Assembly: GCA_024742485.1 (NCBI GenBank)
Contig: JANSYK010000002.1
Coordinates: forward strand, 1,116,001-1,180,000
Reading direction: 5' to 3'
DNA from: Alphaproteobacteria bacterium
GTDB lineage: Bacteria > Pseudomonadota > Alphaproteobacteria > Rhizobiales > Rhizobiaceae
DNA length: 64,000 nucleotides
The translations under genes and the position numbers were made by a program. The notes beneath the pieces were generated by a model. The model saw nothing but the letters and a program-made list of their open reading frames with translations, did not search any database and had not been told where the DNA came from. Every line of letters begins with the position of its first letter. Position 1 is the stretch's first letter. Below are positions 1-8,732 of this stretch, one piece after another.

Positions 1-190
1 CACGAAGAACGTGCCAGCCTACGGCATTGTCGCCGGCAATCCGGCACGGCTGCTGCGTCTTCGATTTGACGAAGAAACCATTGCTGCCCTTCAGCGCATC
101 GCATGGTGGGATTGGACGGTTGAAAAGATCACCCGAAACATTGCTGCGATCCGCTCCAATGATGTGACTGCCATGGCTGCGGCAATGTGA
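1..190 (+). CDS. CatB/Vat-type hexapeptide acetyltransferase, C-terminal part
   Basis: Only the last 62 codons are inside the window; the frame enters at base 2 and stops at TGA 188-190. The visible protein contains the closing coil of a left-handed parallel beta-helix (PAYGIVAGNPARLLR) followed by a helical tail with WWDW, a pairing typical of the CatB/Vat xenobiotic O-acetyltransferases and close sugar or serine acetyltransferase relatives. These are trimeric acetyl-CoA-dependent cytosolic enzymes. The catalytic His lies upstream of the window edge, so the substrate (antibiotic, sugar or other hydroxyl acceptor) cannot be judged. No partner gene follows on the same strand within 300 bases. 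Confidence 0.85.
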   Translation, partial: TKNVPAYGIVAGNPARLLRLRFDEETIAALQRIAWWDWTVEKITRNIAAIRSNDVTAMAAAM

Positions 191-498
191 GGCAAGGGCG
201 CAGGCGCCTGAACCGCTGCTCCCTTTTCGGTGGTCGTCAGGTTTGTCTGAATGAAATGCGGTGGGATTTCCAGCGGGTTGAGGAGAACAGTCCGGAGCCT
301 GGCGGCGTCGCAATGACGGTGACCCGTCCCTATCGGTAAATATACCTAAAAAACCGGTACTTCTTCGCATGGCGCCAACCGGGCGCAATCGCCATCTTTT
401 GATGAGGCCGTGAGAGCACCCCGGATCCAATTGATGGAGCCCGGTTCAATCATCGAATATCGCTTCAGATAGGTCCCGGCGCATCAAGGAGAATTCAA
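191..498. other. intergenic region, no gene seen
   Basis: About 300 bases between the acetyltransferase stop and the TTG start of the secreted protein. It holds no ORF with a credible ribosome site. A short imperfect palindrome GGTAAATATACC (336-347) and AT-rich sequence around it could belong to the promoter of the downstream gene, but I see no convincing -35/-10 pair. Confidence 0.4.
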
Positions 499-1467
499 TT
501 GGCCTATAAATCCATCACATTCAGGGCTTTGGTCGTCATGGCCATTTGCCTTTCAGTGGCACTTCTGACGGCGGTGGCTGCCCGATCGCAGACCACCGGG
601 GGGCCGCCTGCCATGTTTGGTGAGGACGGCAGATGGAGCGTCGCGGCAGCGGGTGGCTTTCTTGGTGCGGTTGAGGGCTTGCGCGATGATCTGTTCAATG
701 TCGCCGGGGAGGACGCAACCTGCCAGGACGAATGGCGAATCTGTCAGGACATGCAAAACGCACTCATACAAGTATACGATCACACCTATTACGTGTTCCA
801 CTTCAATACCGACTTCAACAACAAGTGCCTGATCAGGCGGTTGAACGTTGTGCAGGCTGTGGCCAGTACCATCAACTATTGGGATGATTGGCTGCGGGAA
901 AGGTATTTCAATCTTGGCCTCGCGGACATGGCTTTTGAAATCAGCCAATATGCCAGTTGGCCACTATGTTCCCGTGCTGGTGGAACGGGCGTAGCCGGCG
1001 GTTCCGGCGCGGGCGGCAACACAGGCGGCGGCGGATTTGGCACTGGCAGCAGCTCAGGTGGCAGTAGCGGCTCTGGCGGAGGCGGGGGCTCAGGCAGTGG
1101 CTCCGGGATAACGCTCAATGAATCGAAAGTTGCGCTTTACGCTGCCCGTGCCTGTGGAAGTGCCAATCTGGAAACAGGCAGGAACTGGTATTTCTACAAT
1201 CCGAACAACTCGCTGTCCCGCGGCAACTACTATGAACATAGTGGCTATCTTTGCGGTGATGACGGGAAAAAATTCTATATGCTGGGTGACGAATTGCTGG
1301 CATTCAGCTGTACCTCCAACTGGAGCAATTGCCAACGAAATCCCGGTAGCGATGGCACACCAAAACCGCCTTATGAGAACCAGCAATTTAACGGGAAAAC
1401 ATACACTTCGGGCATGTTTGAGTGGTCGAATTCCACCTACGCGGCCTGGGTAGTTCTTGTCGAATAG
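499..1467 (+). CDS. secreted Cys-rich protein with Gly/Ser linker, unknown function
   Basis: 322 residues starting at TTG 499; AAGGAG at 486-491 with a 7-base spacer decides this start. Residues about 1-30 form a Sec signal peptide (positive start, hydrophobic core, AARS cleavage region), so the protein is probably periplasmic or exported. Residues about 30-158 are a folded domain with four or five cysteines (ATCQDEWRICQD, NNKCLIRR, WPLCSR). Residues about 160-205 are almost pure Gly/Ser, a flexible linker. The C-terminal part (about 206-322) has further cysteines (ARACGS, YLCGDD, FSCTSNWSNC) and many Asn, Tyr and Trp residues. The layout suggests two disulphide-bonded modules joined by a linker. 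I do not recognise either domain, and no neighbour suggests a role. Confidence 0.75.
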   Translation: MAYKSITFRALVVMAICLSVALLTAVAARSQTTGGPPAMFGEDGRWSVAAAGGFLGAVEGLRDDLFNVAGEDATCQDEWRICQDMQNALIQVYDHTYYVFHFNTDFNNKCLIRRLNVVQAVASTINYWDDWLRERYFNLGLADMAFEISQYASWPLCSRAGGTGVAGGSGAGGNTGGGGFGTGSSSGGSSGSGGGGGSGSGSGITLNESKVALYAARACGSANLETGRNWYFYNPNNSLSRGNYYEHSGYLCGDDGKKFYMLGDELLAFSCTSNWSNCQRNPGSDGTPKPPYENQQFNGKTYTSGMFEWSNSTYAAWVVLVE

Positions 1468-1546
1468 GAGAGGCAAAAGGTCCGGTCGTGTCTGTCGGGA
1501 TCCGGTGGCGGAACCGATCCCATTGAACCCAGACAGGCTTGAGAGT

Positions 1547-1639
1547 CATTCAGGTTTTGACGGAATCGGCAAAGCCTGAATGTATCAATAAAATCAAAGG
1601 CCGACACCGATTCACGTTTTTGACAAAACGTGAATCGGT
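1547..1639 (+). repeat. dispersed two-hairpin repeat, copy A
   Basis: First of three related intergenic elements in this window. Hairpin 1 pairs CATTCAGG (1547-1554) with CCTGAATG (1575-1582). A spacer rich in A and T follows. Hairpin 2 pairs ACCGATTCACGTTTT (1606-1620) with its exact complement at 1625-1639 around a TGAC loop, a perfect 15-bp stem. It lies between the converging ends of the secreted protein gene and fadB, within a gene-free stretch (1468-1791). The element probably also acts as a transcription barrier, although no T-run follows the stem. Confidence 0.85.
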
Positions 1640-1791
1640 CTGGGTGGTTGCCGGAAACGGGCCGGGGATCACATGCGTATATCCCTGTGGCGCCAGCCCA
1701 TTTCCCAATACAATCCGTTTGGGCCGCCTGTCAGCCGTTGGTGTTGTCGGCCCATTCCGGTCTTGCCGATTGGATCGGGGCCAGACTTGCT

Positions 1792-4005
1792 CTAGGCCGC
1801 CTCGCCAATACGCTCGCCAGCCCCGAAACGCCCATAGAACGTCTCGCCGTTTTTGGCCATTTCCAGAAGCAGGGGAGTCGGCTTGAAATGATTGCCGTGG
1901 CGGGTTGCCAGATCCGCGCACATGTCGACAAATGCCTGAACCCCGAGACCGTCGATATAGGACACGGCCCCGCCCGTATAGGGAGCAAATCCAAAGCCAA
2001 GGATGGAGCCGACATCAGCTTCACGCGGATCGGTGACGATGCCTTCTTCCATGGTTCGCGCCGCTTCAAGGGCGATGGTGGCGAGATAGCGTTTCTTCAA
2101 TTCCTCGACATCGATCGTCTCGGCATCCTGCTGCGGGTAAAGTTCTTTCAGCCCTGGCCACAGGTGTTTCTTGGCGGGTTTTTCCGGATAATCATAAAAG
2201 CCCCTGACATTCTTGCGCCCCAGCCTGCCATGCTTGTCGACCATGGTGTCGATCAGTTCCACATGGCGCGGGTCGATGGCATCGGTGCCGAGATCGGCAA
2301 TCGTCGCGCGGTTGATCTTTTGCGACAGGTCGATGGCCACCTCATCATTGAGCGCCAGTGGGCCGACCGGCATGCCAGTCATCTTGGCGACATTTTCGAT
2401 CATCGCCGGCGGTATGCCTTCGACAAGCATGCTGTAGGCTTCGCTCATATAGCGCATGACGCAGCGATTGACGTAGAAGCCGCGTGTATCGTTGACGACG
2501 ATCGGCGTTTTCTTGATCGCCTGGACATAATCAAGCGCCACCGCCAGTGCCTTGTCGCCAGTCTTCTCACCGAGAATGACTTCAACCAGCATCATCCGGT
2601 CGACCGGTGAAAAGAAGTGGATTCCGACAAAGTCATCCGGGCGGCTGGAATTCTCGGCCAGTCCAGTGATCGGCAAGGTCGATGTATTGGAGGCGAAGAC
2701 AGCGCCCGGCTTCAAAACCGCTTCGGTTGCCTCGGTCACGGTTTTCTTGATGTCGCGATCCTCGAAAACGGCCTCGACCACAAGCTCTGCACCATCCAGT
2801 GCACCATAGTCGGAGGTCGGGGTAATCAGCGAAAGCAGCGCATCGGCCTGCTCCTGGGTCATGCGGCGTTTCTTGACCGCAGCCGCCACAAGGCCTTCCG
2901 AATGCGCTTTGCCCTTGTCGGCAGCCTCCTGGTCCCGGTCGATCAGCACCACCGGAATGCCGGCCTTTGCGGTGGAATAGGCAATACCGGCGCCCATGAA
3001 ACCGGCACCGATGACGCCAACCTTGGTGAAGCTGGTTTTCTCCACGCCGTCCGGACGCCGGGCACCCTTGCCCAACTCCTGCAGGGAGACAAAGAGCGAG
3101 CGCACCATCGCATAGGCTTCCGGCGTCTGCAGAATCTCGGTGAAATAGCGTTGCTCGATCCGCAGACCCGTATCGAACGGCACCTGCAGGCCTTCAAAAA
3201 CACATTTGAGAATTGCGTAGGCGGCCGGGTAATTGCCATAGCTCTGTTTGCGGAGTGTCGCGGAAACGGCCGGCCAGAGCTGTGCGCCCTGCGGACTCCA
3301 GACCTTGCCGCCGGGCAGTTTGAAGCCCTTTTCGTCCCAGGGCTGAACGGGTTTGAGACCATCCAGGATCATTTTCCGGGCTGTGTCGATAAGCGCGTCC
3401 GGCTCGGCAATTTCGTGAATGAGGCCGAGTGACTTTGCCTTCTTCGGATTGAGATTCTGACCGGTGGTCATCATCATCAGCGCATCTTGCTGATTGGTCA
3501 GGCGCGGTACGCGCTGGGTTCCGCCGGCGCCGGGGAAGATCCCCACTTTGACTTCCGGCAGGGCCATCTTGACCGCATCGGCATCCGCAGCGACGCGGCC
3601 ATGGCAGGCCAGCGACATTTCGAAGGCACCGCCCATGCACACGCCATTGATGGCGGAGACCCATGGTTTGCCGCAGGTCTCCAGCTTGCGGAACAGACCC
3701 GTCATGCGGCCGACCTGATCGAACAGGATCTGTGCCGCTCCGTCCGGATTGCGCGTCTTTTCCTCGTGAATCCGGTCGAACATCGCGCCGATCATGGTCA
3801 GATCCGCACCGCCGGAAAAGCTCGACTTGCCGGAGGTGATGACCGCGCCCTTGATGGCGTCGTCTTCCGTGACCGCATCAACGATGGCATCGAGTTCCGC
3901 CATCACCTCTTCGGTGAAAACATTCATGCTCTTGCCGGGCATGTCCCAGGTCACCAGGGCAATGCCATCCGCATCCGTGTCGACGGTGAAATTCGTGTAG
4001 CTCAT
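1792..4005 (-). CDS. fadB: FadB-type enoyl-CoA hydratase / 3-hydroxyacyl-CoA dehydrogenase
   Basis: 737-residue bifunctional beta-oxidation enzyme that hydrates trans-2-enoyl-CoA and oxidises the 3-hydroxyacyl-CoA with NAD. The N-terminal crotonase domain (about 1-190) has the oxyanion/active-site segment GVCMGGAFEMSLAC and the second catalytic Glu in LPEVKVGIFPGAGGTQR. The dehydrogenase domain (about 315-490) begins with the nucleotide-binding GVIGAGFMGAGIA and carries the catalytic His in GIHFFSPVDRM; two C-terminal helical domains follow (about 495-725). The length is normal for the alpha subunit. It is the last gene of a four-gene operon and lies 17 bases after the thiolase, its usual alpha2beta2 partner. 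Confidence 0.96.
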   Translation of the reverse strand: MSYTNFTVDTDADGIALVTWDMPGKSMNVFTEEVMAELDAIVDAVTEDDAIKGAVITSGKSSFSGGADLTMIGAMFDRIHEEKTRNPDGAAQILFDQVGRMTGLFRKLETCGKPWVSAINGVCMGGAFEMSLACHGRVAADADAVKMALPEVKVGIFPGAGGTQRVPRLTNQQDALMMMTTGQNLNPKKAKSLGLIHEIAEPDALIDTARKMILDGLKPVQPWDEKGFKLPGGKVWSPQGAQLWPAVSATLRKQSYGNYPAAYAILKCVFEGLQVPFDTGLRIEQRYFTEILQTPEAYAMVRSLFVSLQELGKGARRPDGVEKTSFTKVGVIGAGFMGAGIAYSTAKAGIPVVLIDRDQEAADKGKAHSEGLVAAAVKKRRMTQEQADALLSLITPTSDYGALDGAELVVEAVFEDRDIKKTVTEATEAVLKPGAVFASNTSTLPITGLAENSSRPDDFVGIHFFSPVDRMMLVEVILGEKTGDKALAVALDYVQAIKKTPIVVNDTRGFYVNRCVMRYMSEAYSMLVEGIPPAMIENVAKMTGMPVGPLALNDEVAIDLSQKINRATIADLGTDAIDPRHVELIDTMVDKHGRLGRKNVRGFYDYPEKPAKKHLWPGLKELYPQQDAETIDVEELKKRYLATIALEAARTMEEGIVTDPREADVGSILGFGFAPYTGGAVSYIDGLGVQAFVDMCADLATRHGNHFKPTPLLLEMAKNGETFYGRFGAGERIGEAA

Positions 4006-4022
4006 TTTCTGTCTCCCTCGTC

Positions 4023-5231
4023 TCAGACGCGTTCGATGATCGTTGCGGTACCCATGCCGGAACCGATGCAGAGAGTTACGAGCGCGGTATTGAGATCGCG
4101 CCGCTCCAGCTCATCGAGCACGGTCCCGAGGATCATCGCGCCGGTTGCGCCGAGCGGATGGCCCATGGCAATGGCCCCGCCATTGACGTTGATCTTGTCG
4201 TGGGGAATTTCCAAGGCTTGCATGTAGCGCAAAACCACGGAAGCGAAGGCCTCATTCAATTCGAACAGGTCGATATCGGCGGTGGTCATGCCGGCACGGT
4301 CAAGCAGTTTGCGGCTGACATCCACCGGTCCGGTCAGCATCAGCGCCGGATCGGATCCGATATTGGAAAAGGCGCGTATTTTTGCGCGTGGCGTCTGCCC
4401 CAGTTTCTTGCCGCCTTCGACCGAACCGAGCAACACGCCCGCTGCGCCGTCGACGATACCGGACGAATTGCCGGCATGGTGGACGTGATTGACCGATTCC
4501 ACTTCCGGGTGTGCCTGAACGGCCACCGCGTTGAAGCCGCCCATTTCGCCGATCATTTCGAAAGAGGCGTTCAATGAGGCAAGGCTCTGCATGTTCGTTT
4601 CGGGACGCATATGTTCGTCATGGTCGAGGATTGTCAGGCCATTCTGGTCCTTGACGGGGATCACGGCATTGGCGAAATACCCGCTGTCCCAGGCGTGTGC
4701 GGCCCGCTTTTGACTTTCCACGGCATAGGCATCCACATCGTCGCGCGAAAATCCGTATTTGGTGGCGATCAGGTCAGCCGAAACACCCTGCGGCATGAAA
4801 TAGGACGGCATGTTGACGGAAGGATCCATGAACCATGCGCCACCCGACATGCCGAGGCCGATCCTGGACATGGATTCAACCCCGCCCGAGATCACGATGT
4901 CGTCTGCCCCCTGGGCAATTTTCGCTGCGCCCATATTGACCGCATCGAGACCGGATGCGCAGAACCGGTTGATCTGCATGCCGGGCGCTTCCGTGGCGTA
5001 ACCTGCTTCGAAGATCGAGGCGCGGGCGATGTCGCCACCGGCTTCCATCACCGGATCGACGCAGCCGAAGACCACATCGTCGACCTGCGATGTGTCGATT
5101 TCATTGCGCTCGCGCAGGGCATCCAGAACCCGGGCGCCGAGACGAACTGAAGGCACTTCGTGCAGGCTGCCGTCCTTTTTCCCGCGGCCTCGCGGCGTAC
5201 GGACATGATCGAAAATAAGGGCATCCGCCAT
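4023..5231 (-). CDS. fadA: acetyl-CoA acyltransferase (thiolase)
   Basis: 402-residue thiolase that cleaves 3-ketoacyl-CoA with CoA, the last step of the beta-oxidation cycle. The nucleophilic Cys is in INRFCASGLDAVN (about residue 90); NGGAIAMGHPLGATGA holds the catalytic His and CIGSGMG near the C-terminus the proton-transfer Cys. All three motifs are intact. It sits between an acyl-CoA dehydrogenase and fadB and so probably forms the multienzyme complex with the latter. The substrate chain length cannot be read from the sequence. Confidence 0.96.
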   Translation of the reverse strand: MADALIFDHVRTPRGRGKKDGSLHEVPSVRLGARVLDALRERNEIDTSQVDDVVFGCVDPVMEAGGDIARASIFEAGYATEAPGMQINRFCASGLDAVNMGAAKIAQGADDIVISGGVESMSRIGLGMSGGAWFMDPSVNMPSYFMPQGVSADLIATKYGFSRDDVDAYAVESQKRAAHAWDSGYFANAVIPVKDQNGLTILDHDEHMRPETNMQSLASLNASFEMIGEMGGFNAVAVQAHPEVESVNHVHHAGNSSGIVDGAAGVLLGSVEGGKKLGQTPRAKIRAFSNIGSDPALMLTGPVDVSRKLLDRAGMTTADIDLFELNEAFASVVLRYMQALEIPHDKINVNGGAIAMGHPLGATGAMILGTVLDELERRDLNTALVTLCIGSGMGTATIIERV

Positions 5232-5258
5232 GGTTGTTCTCCTTGGTCTCAGATCGCT

Positions 5259-6431
5259 CTACAGATTGCGGGCGATGAGCAGTTTCATGATCTCGTTGGT
5301 TCCGCCGTAGATGCGCTGAACACGCGCGTCGCGGAACATGCGGGCAATCGGATATTCATTCATATAGCCATAGCCACCGTGCAGTTGAAGGCACTCGTCC
5401 ATCACCTTGCACTGCAATTCGGTCAGCAGGTACTTTGCCATGGAGGCGGTGTCAGTCGTCAACTCACTTTTGAGATGCTGCTCAACACAGTGATTGACGA
5501 AGATCCGGGCCATGGTGGCTTCCGATTTCATCTCTGCCAGTTTGAACTGGGTGTTCTGAAAATCCATCACGGCTTTGCCGAACGCCTTGCGCTCACGCAC
5601 ATAGTCAATCGTCAGTGCCAATGCGCGTTCGATCATCGAGATCGCCTGGTTGGCGATCAGCAGCCGCTCCTGCGGCAATTCGGTCATCAATTGAACAAAG
5701 CCCTGTCCCTCTTCCGCACCCAGCAGATTGGCTGTCGGGATGCGGACATCGTTGAAGAACAGTTCCGATGTGTCATTGGCCTTCAGGCCGATCTTGTCGA
5801 GATTGCGGCCCCGTTCGAAACCCTCGACCTCATCGGTTTCAATGACCATCAATGACGTGCCGCGGGCACCGGCTGTCGGGTCGGTCTTGGTGACGACAAT
5901 GATCAGATTGGCATTCTGACCGTTGGTGATGAATGTCTTCGATCCATTGACGACATAATGGTTGCCGTCTTTTCGGGCGGTCGTCTTGATACCCTGCAGG
6001 TCCGACCCGGCGCCCGGCTCTGTCATCGCTATCGCGCCGATCAGTTCACCGCTCGCCAGTTTCGGCAGCCATTTGTGCTTCTGCTCTTCGGAGCCGCAAT
6101 GGAGAATATAGGGTGCAACAATGGCATTGTGCAGCGCAATGCCGAAGCCGTCGACCCCGACATGTCCGAGCGCCTCTGCAATCACCGCCTCATGGGCATA
6201 GGTGCCGCCCGAACCGCCATATTCCTCGGGAACCGCAGCGCACAGCAGGCCTGCCGCCCCGGCCTGTTCCCAGGCATCGCGGTCGACCTGCTGCTGTTGT
6301 TCATAGCGTTCGTAGTGCGGAGCGATTTCCGCTTCCAGGAAACGATTCGCCATGTCCTGCAGCATAACCAGATCATCGCTCATCCAGTCCGGCTGCGGGA
6401 CACCAAGAACCTGAGAGGGCAGGGACGCCAT
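5259..6431 (-). CDS. acyl-CoA dehydrogenase, LCAD-like
   Basis: 390-residue FAD-dependent acyl-CoA dehydrogenase of the three-domain type (alpha N-terminal, beta middle, four-helix C-terminal). [17 protein letters not shown] is the flavin/substrate strand motif and [35 protein letters not shown] the C-terminal signature, quoted here in parts: [18 protein letters not shown] and YGGTNEIM. The position that is Glu in medium- and short-chain enzymes (YEGT) is Gly here (YGGT), as in long-chain and isovaleryl-type enzymes where the base is on another helix. It lies 4 bases downstream of the large dehydrogenase gene and 27 bases before the thiolase, in one operon. Confidence 0.94.
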   Translation of the reverse strand: MASLPSQVLGVPQPDWMSDDLVMLQDMANRFLEAEIAPHYERYEQQQQVDRDAWEQAGAAGLLCAAVPEEYGGSGGTYAHEAVIAEALGHVGVDGFGIALHNAIVAPYILHCGSEEQKHKWLPKLASGELIGAIAMTEPGAGSDLQGIKTTARKDGNHYVVNGSKTFITNGQNANLIIVVTKTDPTAGARGTSLMVIETDEVEGFERGRNLDKIGLKANDTSELFFNDVRIPTANLLGAEEGQGFVQLMTELPQERLLIANQAISMIERALALTIDYVRERKAFGKAVMDFQNTQFKLAEMKSEATMARIFVNHCVEQHLKSELTTDTASMAKYLLTELQCKVMDECLQLHGGYGYMNEYPIARMFRDARVQRIYGGTNEIMKLLIARNL

Positions 6432-6435
6432 CAGG

Positions 6436-8232
6436 CTAAAATGCTGCCGCGTCGAGCGCCATCATCGAGCCGGCACCGGCTTCGACCCGCTGGCGGCGAA
6501 GGGCGGTTTCCGGCATGATCCGTTCCATGAAGAAACGTGCTGTGACCAGCTTGTTTTCCAGGTACTCCTTGTCGTCACCGGCACCTGCGTCGAGTTTTTC
6601 GGTCGCGACCTTTGCCATTTTGGCCCACATGTAACCGAGGGCCACCAGGCCGAAAAGGTGCATGTAGTCGGTCGAGCCGGCACCGGCATTGTCCGGTTCC
6701 GACATCGCGTTCTGCATGAACCACATGGTCGAGGCCTGCAAATCGTTGAGGCCCTTCTTGAGATGCTTGGTGAAGAAGGACAAATCCTCGTTGTCGCGGT
6801 TCTCTTCGCAGAAATCACCAACATCCTTGAAAAAGGCCGTGACGGCGCGACCACCATTTGCAGCCAGTTTGCGGCCCACAAGATCCAGCGCCTGGATGCC
6901 GTTGGCGCCCTCATAGATCATGGCGATACGGGCATCGCGCACATACTGGCTCATGCCCCATTCCTCGATATAGCCATGTCCGCCGAACATCTGCTGAGCA
7001 GCCACGGCATTGTCGAAACCGCGATCGGTCAACGCGCCCTTGAGAACCGGCGTCATCAGCCCAAGCAAATCGTCTGCGGCCTGTTTTTCATCGTCCGATT
7101 CAGCGCGATGTTTCAGGTCGGCTCTCAGTGCCGTCCACAGGAACAGTGCCCGGCTGGCTTCGTTAAAGGCGCGATTGGTCATCAATGTGCGGCGCACATC
7201 GGGATGAACGATAATCGGATCAGCCTTCTTGTCCGGATTTTTGGTCCCTGACAGGGCACGGCCCTGAAGGCGTTCGCGGGCGTAATCGACCGCATTCTGG
7301 GTGGCGATTTCCGACTGGCAAAGTCCCTGAAGTCCGACACCGAGCCGCGCCTCGTTCATCATCACGAACATGGCTTTCAGCCCCTTGTGCTCTTCGCCGA
7401 TCAGATAGCCGACGGCATCGTCATAATTCATGACGCAGGTGGCGTTGCCGTGAATGCCCATCTTTTCCTCGATCGATCCGCACGACACACCATTGGAGTC
7501 GCCGACCGTGCCGTTCTCATCGACCCGCAGTTTCGGCACGATGAAAAGGGAAATGCCCTTGACGCCCTCGGGTGCGCCCTCGATGCGGGCAAGCACAAGG
7601 TGAATGATGTTCTCCGACATGTCGTGTTCACCGGCGGAGATGAAGATTTTCTGGCCCGAAATCTTGTAGGAACCGTCATCCTGCGGCACAGCCTTGGTGC
7701 GCAACAGACCAAGATCGGTGCCGCAATGGGGTTCCGTCAGGTTCATCGTTCCGGTCCAGGCGCCTTCGATCATCTTCGGCAGCCATTTGGCTTTCTGGTC
7801 GTCGCTACCATGTTCGGAAATGGCGGCAATGGCGCCCTGTGTCAGTCCGGGGTACATCATCAGCGCCATGTTGGCCGCCGAGAAATACTCGCCAATCGCC
7901 GTGTGCAAGACCAGTGGCAGGCCCTGTCCGCCATATTCCGGATCAGCCGCCAGACCCATCCAGCCGCCTTCACGATATTGGTCATAGGCTGCCTTGAAGC
8001 CCTTGGGTGTCGTCACGGAGCCGTCTTCGTGACGCGCGCAACCTTCTTGGTCACCGACCTGGTTCAGTGGTAACAACACCTCTTCGGCGAGCCGTGATCC
8101 CTCCTGGAGTATGGCTTCGACGACGTCGGGCGTGGCGTCCGAAAATCCTGGCAGATTGTTGTAACGTTCATAACCAAGAACATCGTTGAGAATGAACAGT
8201 GTGTCTTGTACCGGGGCCTGATAACTGGGCAT
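6436..8232 (-). CDS. acyl-CoA dehydrogenase, ~600-residue type
   Basis: 598-residue acyl-CoA dehydrogenase of the long bacterial family with an N-terminal extension and an extra C-terminal helical domain. I place the start at ATG 8232 (MPSYQAP...) because AGGACAGAGAG precedes it; an upstream in-frame extension to 8286 would have no ribosome site and would approach the operator. Motifs include [15 protein letters not shown], the helix with [20 protein letters not shown], and [13 protein letters not shown] with the catalytic Glu in place. First gene of the beta-oxidation operon running to fadB. Enzymes of this type usually act on medium- to long-chain acyl-CoA; that is family knowledge, not seen here. 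Confidence 0.94.
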   Translation of the reverse strand: MPSYQAPVQDTLFILNDVLGYERYNNLPGFSDATPDVVEAILQEGSRLAEEVLLPLNQVGDQEGCARHEDGSVTTPKGFKAAYDQYREGGWMGLAADPEYGGQGLPLVLHTAIGEYFSAANMALMMYPGLTQGAIAAISEHGSDDQKAKWLPKMIEGAWTGTMNLTEPHCGTDLGLLRTKAVPQDDGSYKISGQKIFISAGEHDMSENIIHLVLARIEGAPEGVKGISLFIVPKLRVDENGTVGDSNGVSCGSIEEKMGIHGNATCVMNYDDAVGYLIGEEHKGLKAMFVMMNEARLGVGLQGLCQSEIATQNAVDYARERLQGRALSGTKNPDKKADPIIVHPDVRRTLMTNRAFNEASRALFLWTALRADLKHRAESDDEKQAADDLLGLMTPVLKGALTDRGFDNAVAAQQMFGGHGYIEEWGMSQYVRDARIAMIYEGANGIQALDLVGRKLAANGGRAVTAFFKDVGDFCEENRDNEDLSFFTKHLKKGLNDLQASTMWFMQNAMSEPDNAGAGSTDYMHLFGLVALGYMWAKMAKVATEKLDAGAGDDKEYLENKLVTARFFMERIMPETALRRQRVEAGAGSMMALDAAAF

Positions 8233-8290
8233 GGGGGCTCTCTGTCCTGATCGGTTCAGCGTGAATGATTGGGTGCCGCTATACAAATAA

Positions 8291-8312
8291 TTGACGTTTG
8301 CGTAAACGTCAA
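8291..8312. promoter_or_regulatory. ACGT-type palindromic operator of the beta-oxidation operon
   Basis: Inverted repeat with arms TTGACGTTT (8291-8299) and AAACGTCAA (8304-8312) around a 4-base centre, 59 bases upstream of the first acyl-CoA dehydrogenase ATG. The shape resembles the ACGTTTACGTAAACGT-like sites described by comparative genomics for MerR-family LiuR and related regulators of branched-chain and fatty acid breakdown in Proteobacteria. Assignment to a particular regulator is an inference; no such regulator is adjacent. Confidence 0.6.
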
Positions 8313-8732
8313 AGTTTTTGCGTCAAAATGGCGCACCCCAATCCGGCTTTTCCTATGGTTGGCAAGATCATCGTTACCCAAACCGCCGAAATGATGGCGG
8401 GTCGTTCCGAACTGCTCCGGCACCAGCCCTGTGCGCCGTTCTCTGGTTCCCGCATGGGGCTGCCGTTTTTCGGTAGCCGATTCCGGGTTTCATCGCCGTA
8501 TCTCGCCGAGCGTTAAGAAACGATTCATTTAAAAAATTTGCAGAAAAGTAAGATTGGTTAACGGCTTGTTTACCACGTTTCGCGGAATGTGCGTCGTAAC
8601 GGCGGTTAATCCCGATCATTTGTATCGAGTCTGCGACGGATTGCCATTTGTATCGGAACAGGTGCGGGATGTCCGATACGGCCAGGGCGGGAATGCCCAG
8701 TCCAAGTCACTTCTGTCGATACGGATAAGATA
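8313..8732. other. promoter region of podJ-like gene
   Basis: 420 bases without a supported gene between the divergent acyl-CoA dehydrogenase and podJ-like genes. An ORF spanning 8298-8516 has no ribosome site and no family look. The stretch contains an AT-rich block (about 8510-8580), one CtrA-like site and three GANTC methylation sites, listed separately. Confidence 0.5.
8558..8573 (+). promoter_or_regulatory. CtrA-like box and GANTC sites upstream of podJ-like gene
   Basis: TTAA, seven bases, then TTTAC: one mismatch from the TTAA-N7-TTAAC full site of the cell-cycle regulator CtrA, 160 bases before the podJ-like ATG. GANTC sites (CcrM methylation, GcrA-linked) are at 8479-8483, 8522-8526 and 8627-8631. 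Caulobacter podJ is known to be under cell-cycle control, so the combination fits, but binding is not shown by sequence alone. Confidence 0.45.

Noticed and set aside
1630-2610. 326-codon open frame on the plus strand
   Set aside because: Antisense to fadB, starts inside repeat copy A, and shows no recognisable domain.
8298-8516. 72-codon open frame in the podJ upstream region
   Set aside because: Starts inside the operator palindrome, has no ribosome site and overlaps the promoter region; no family resemblance.
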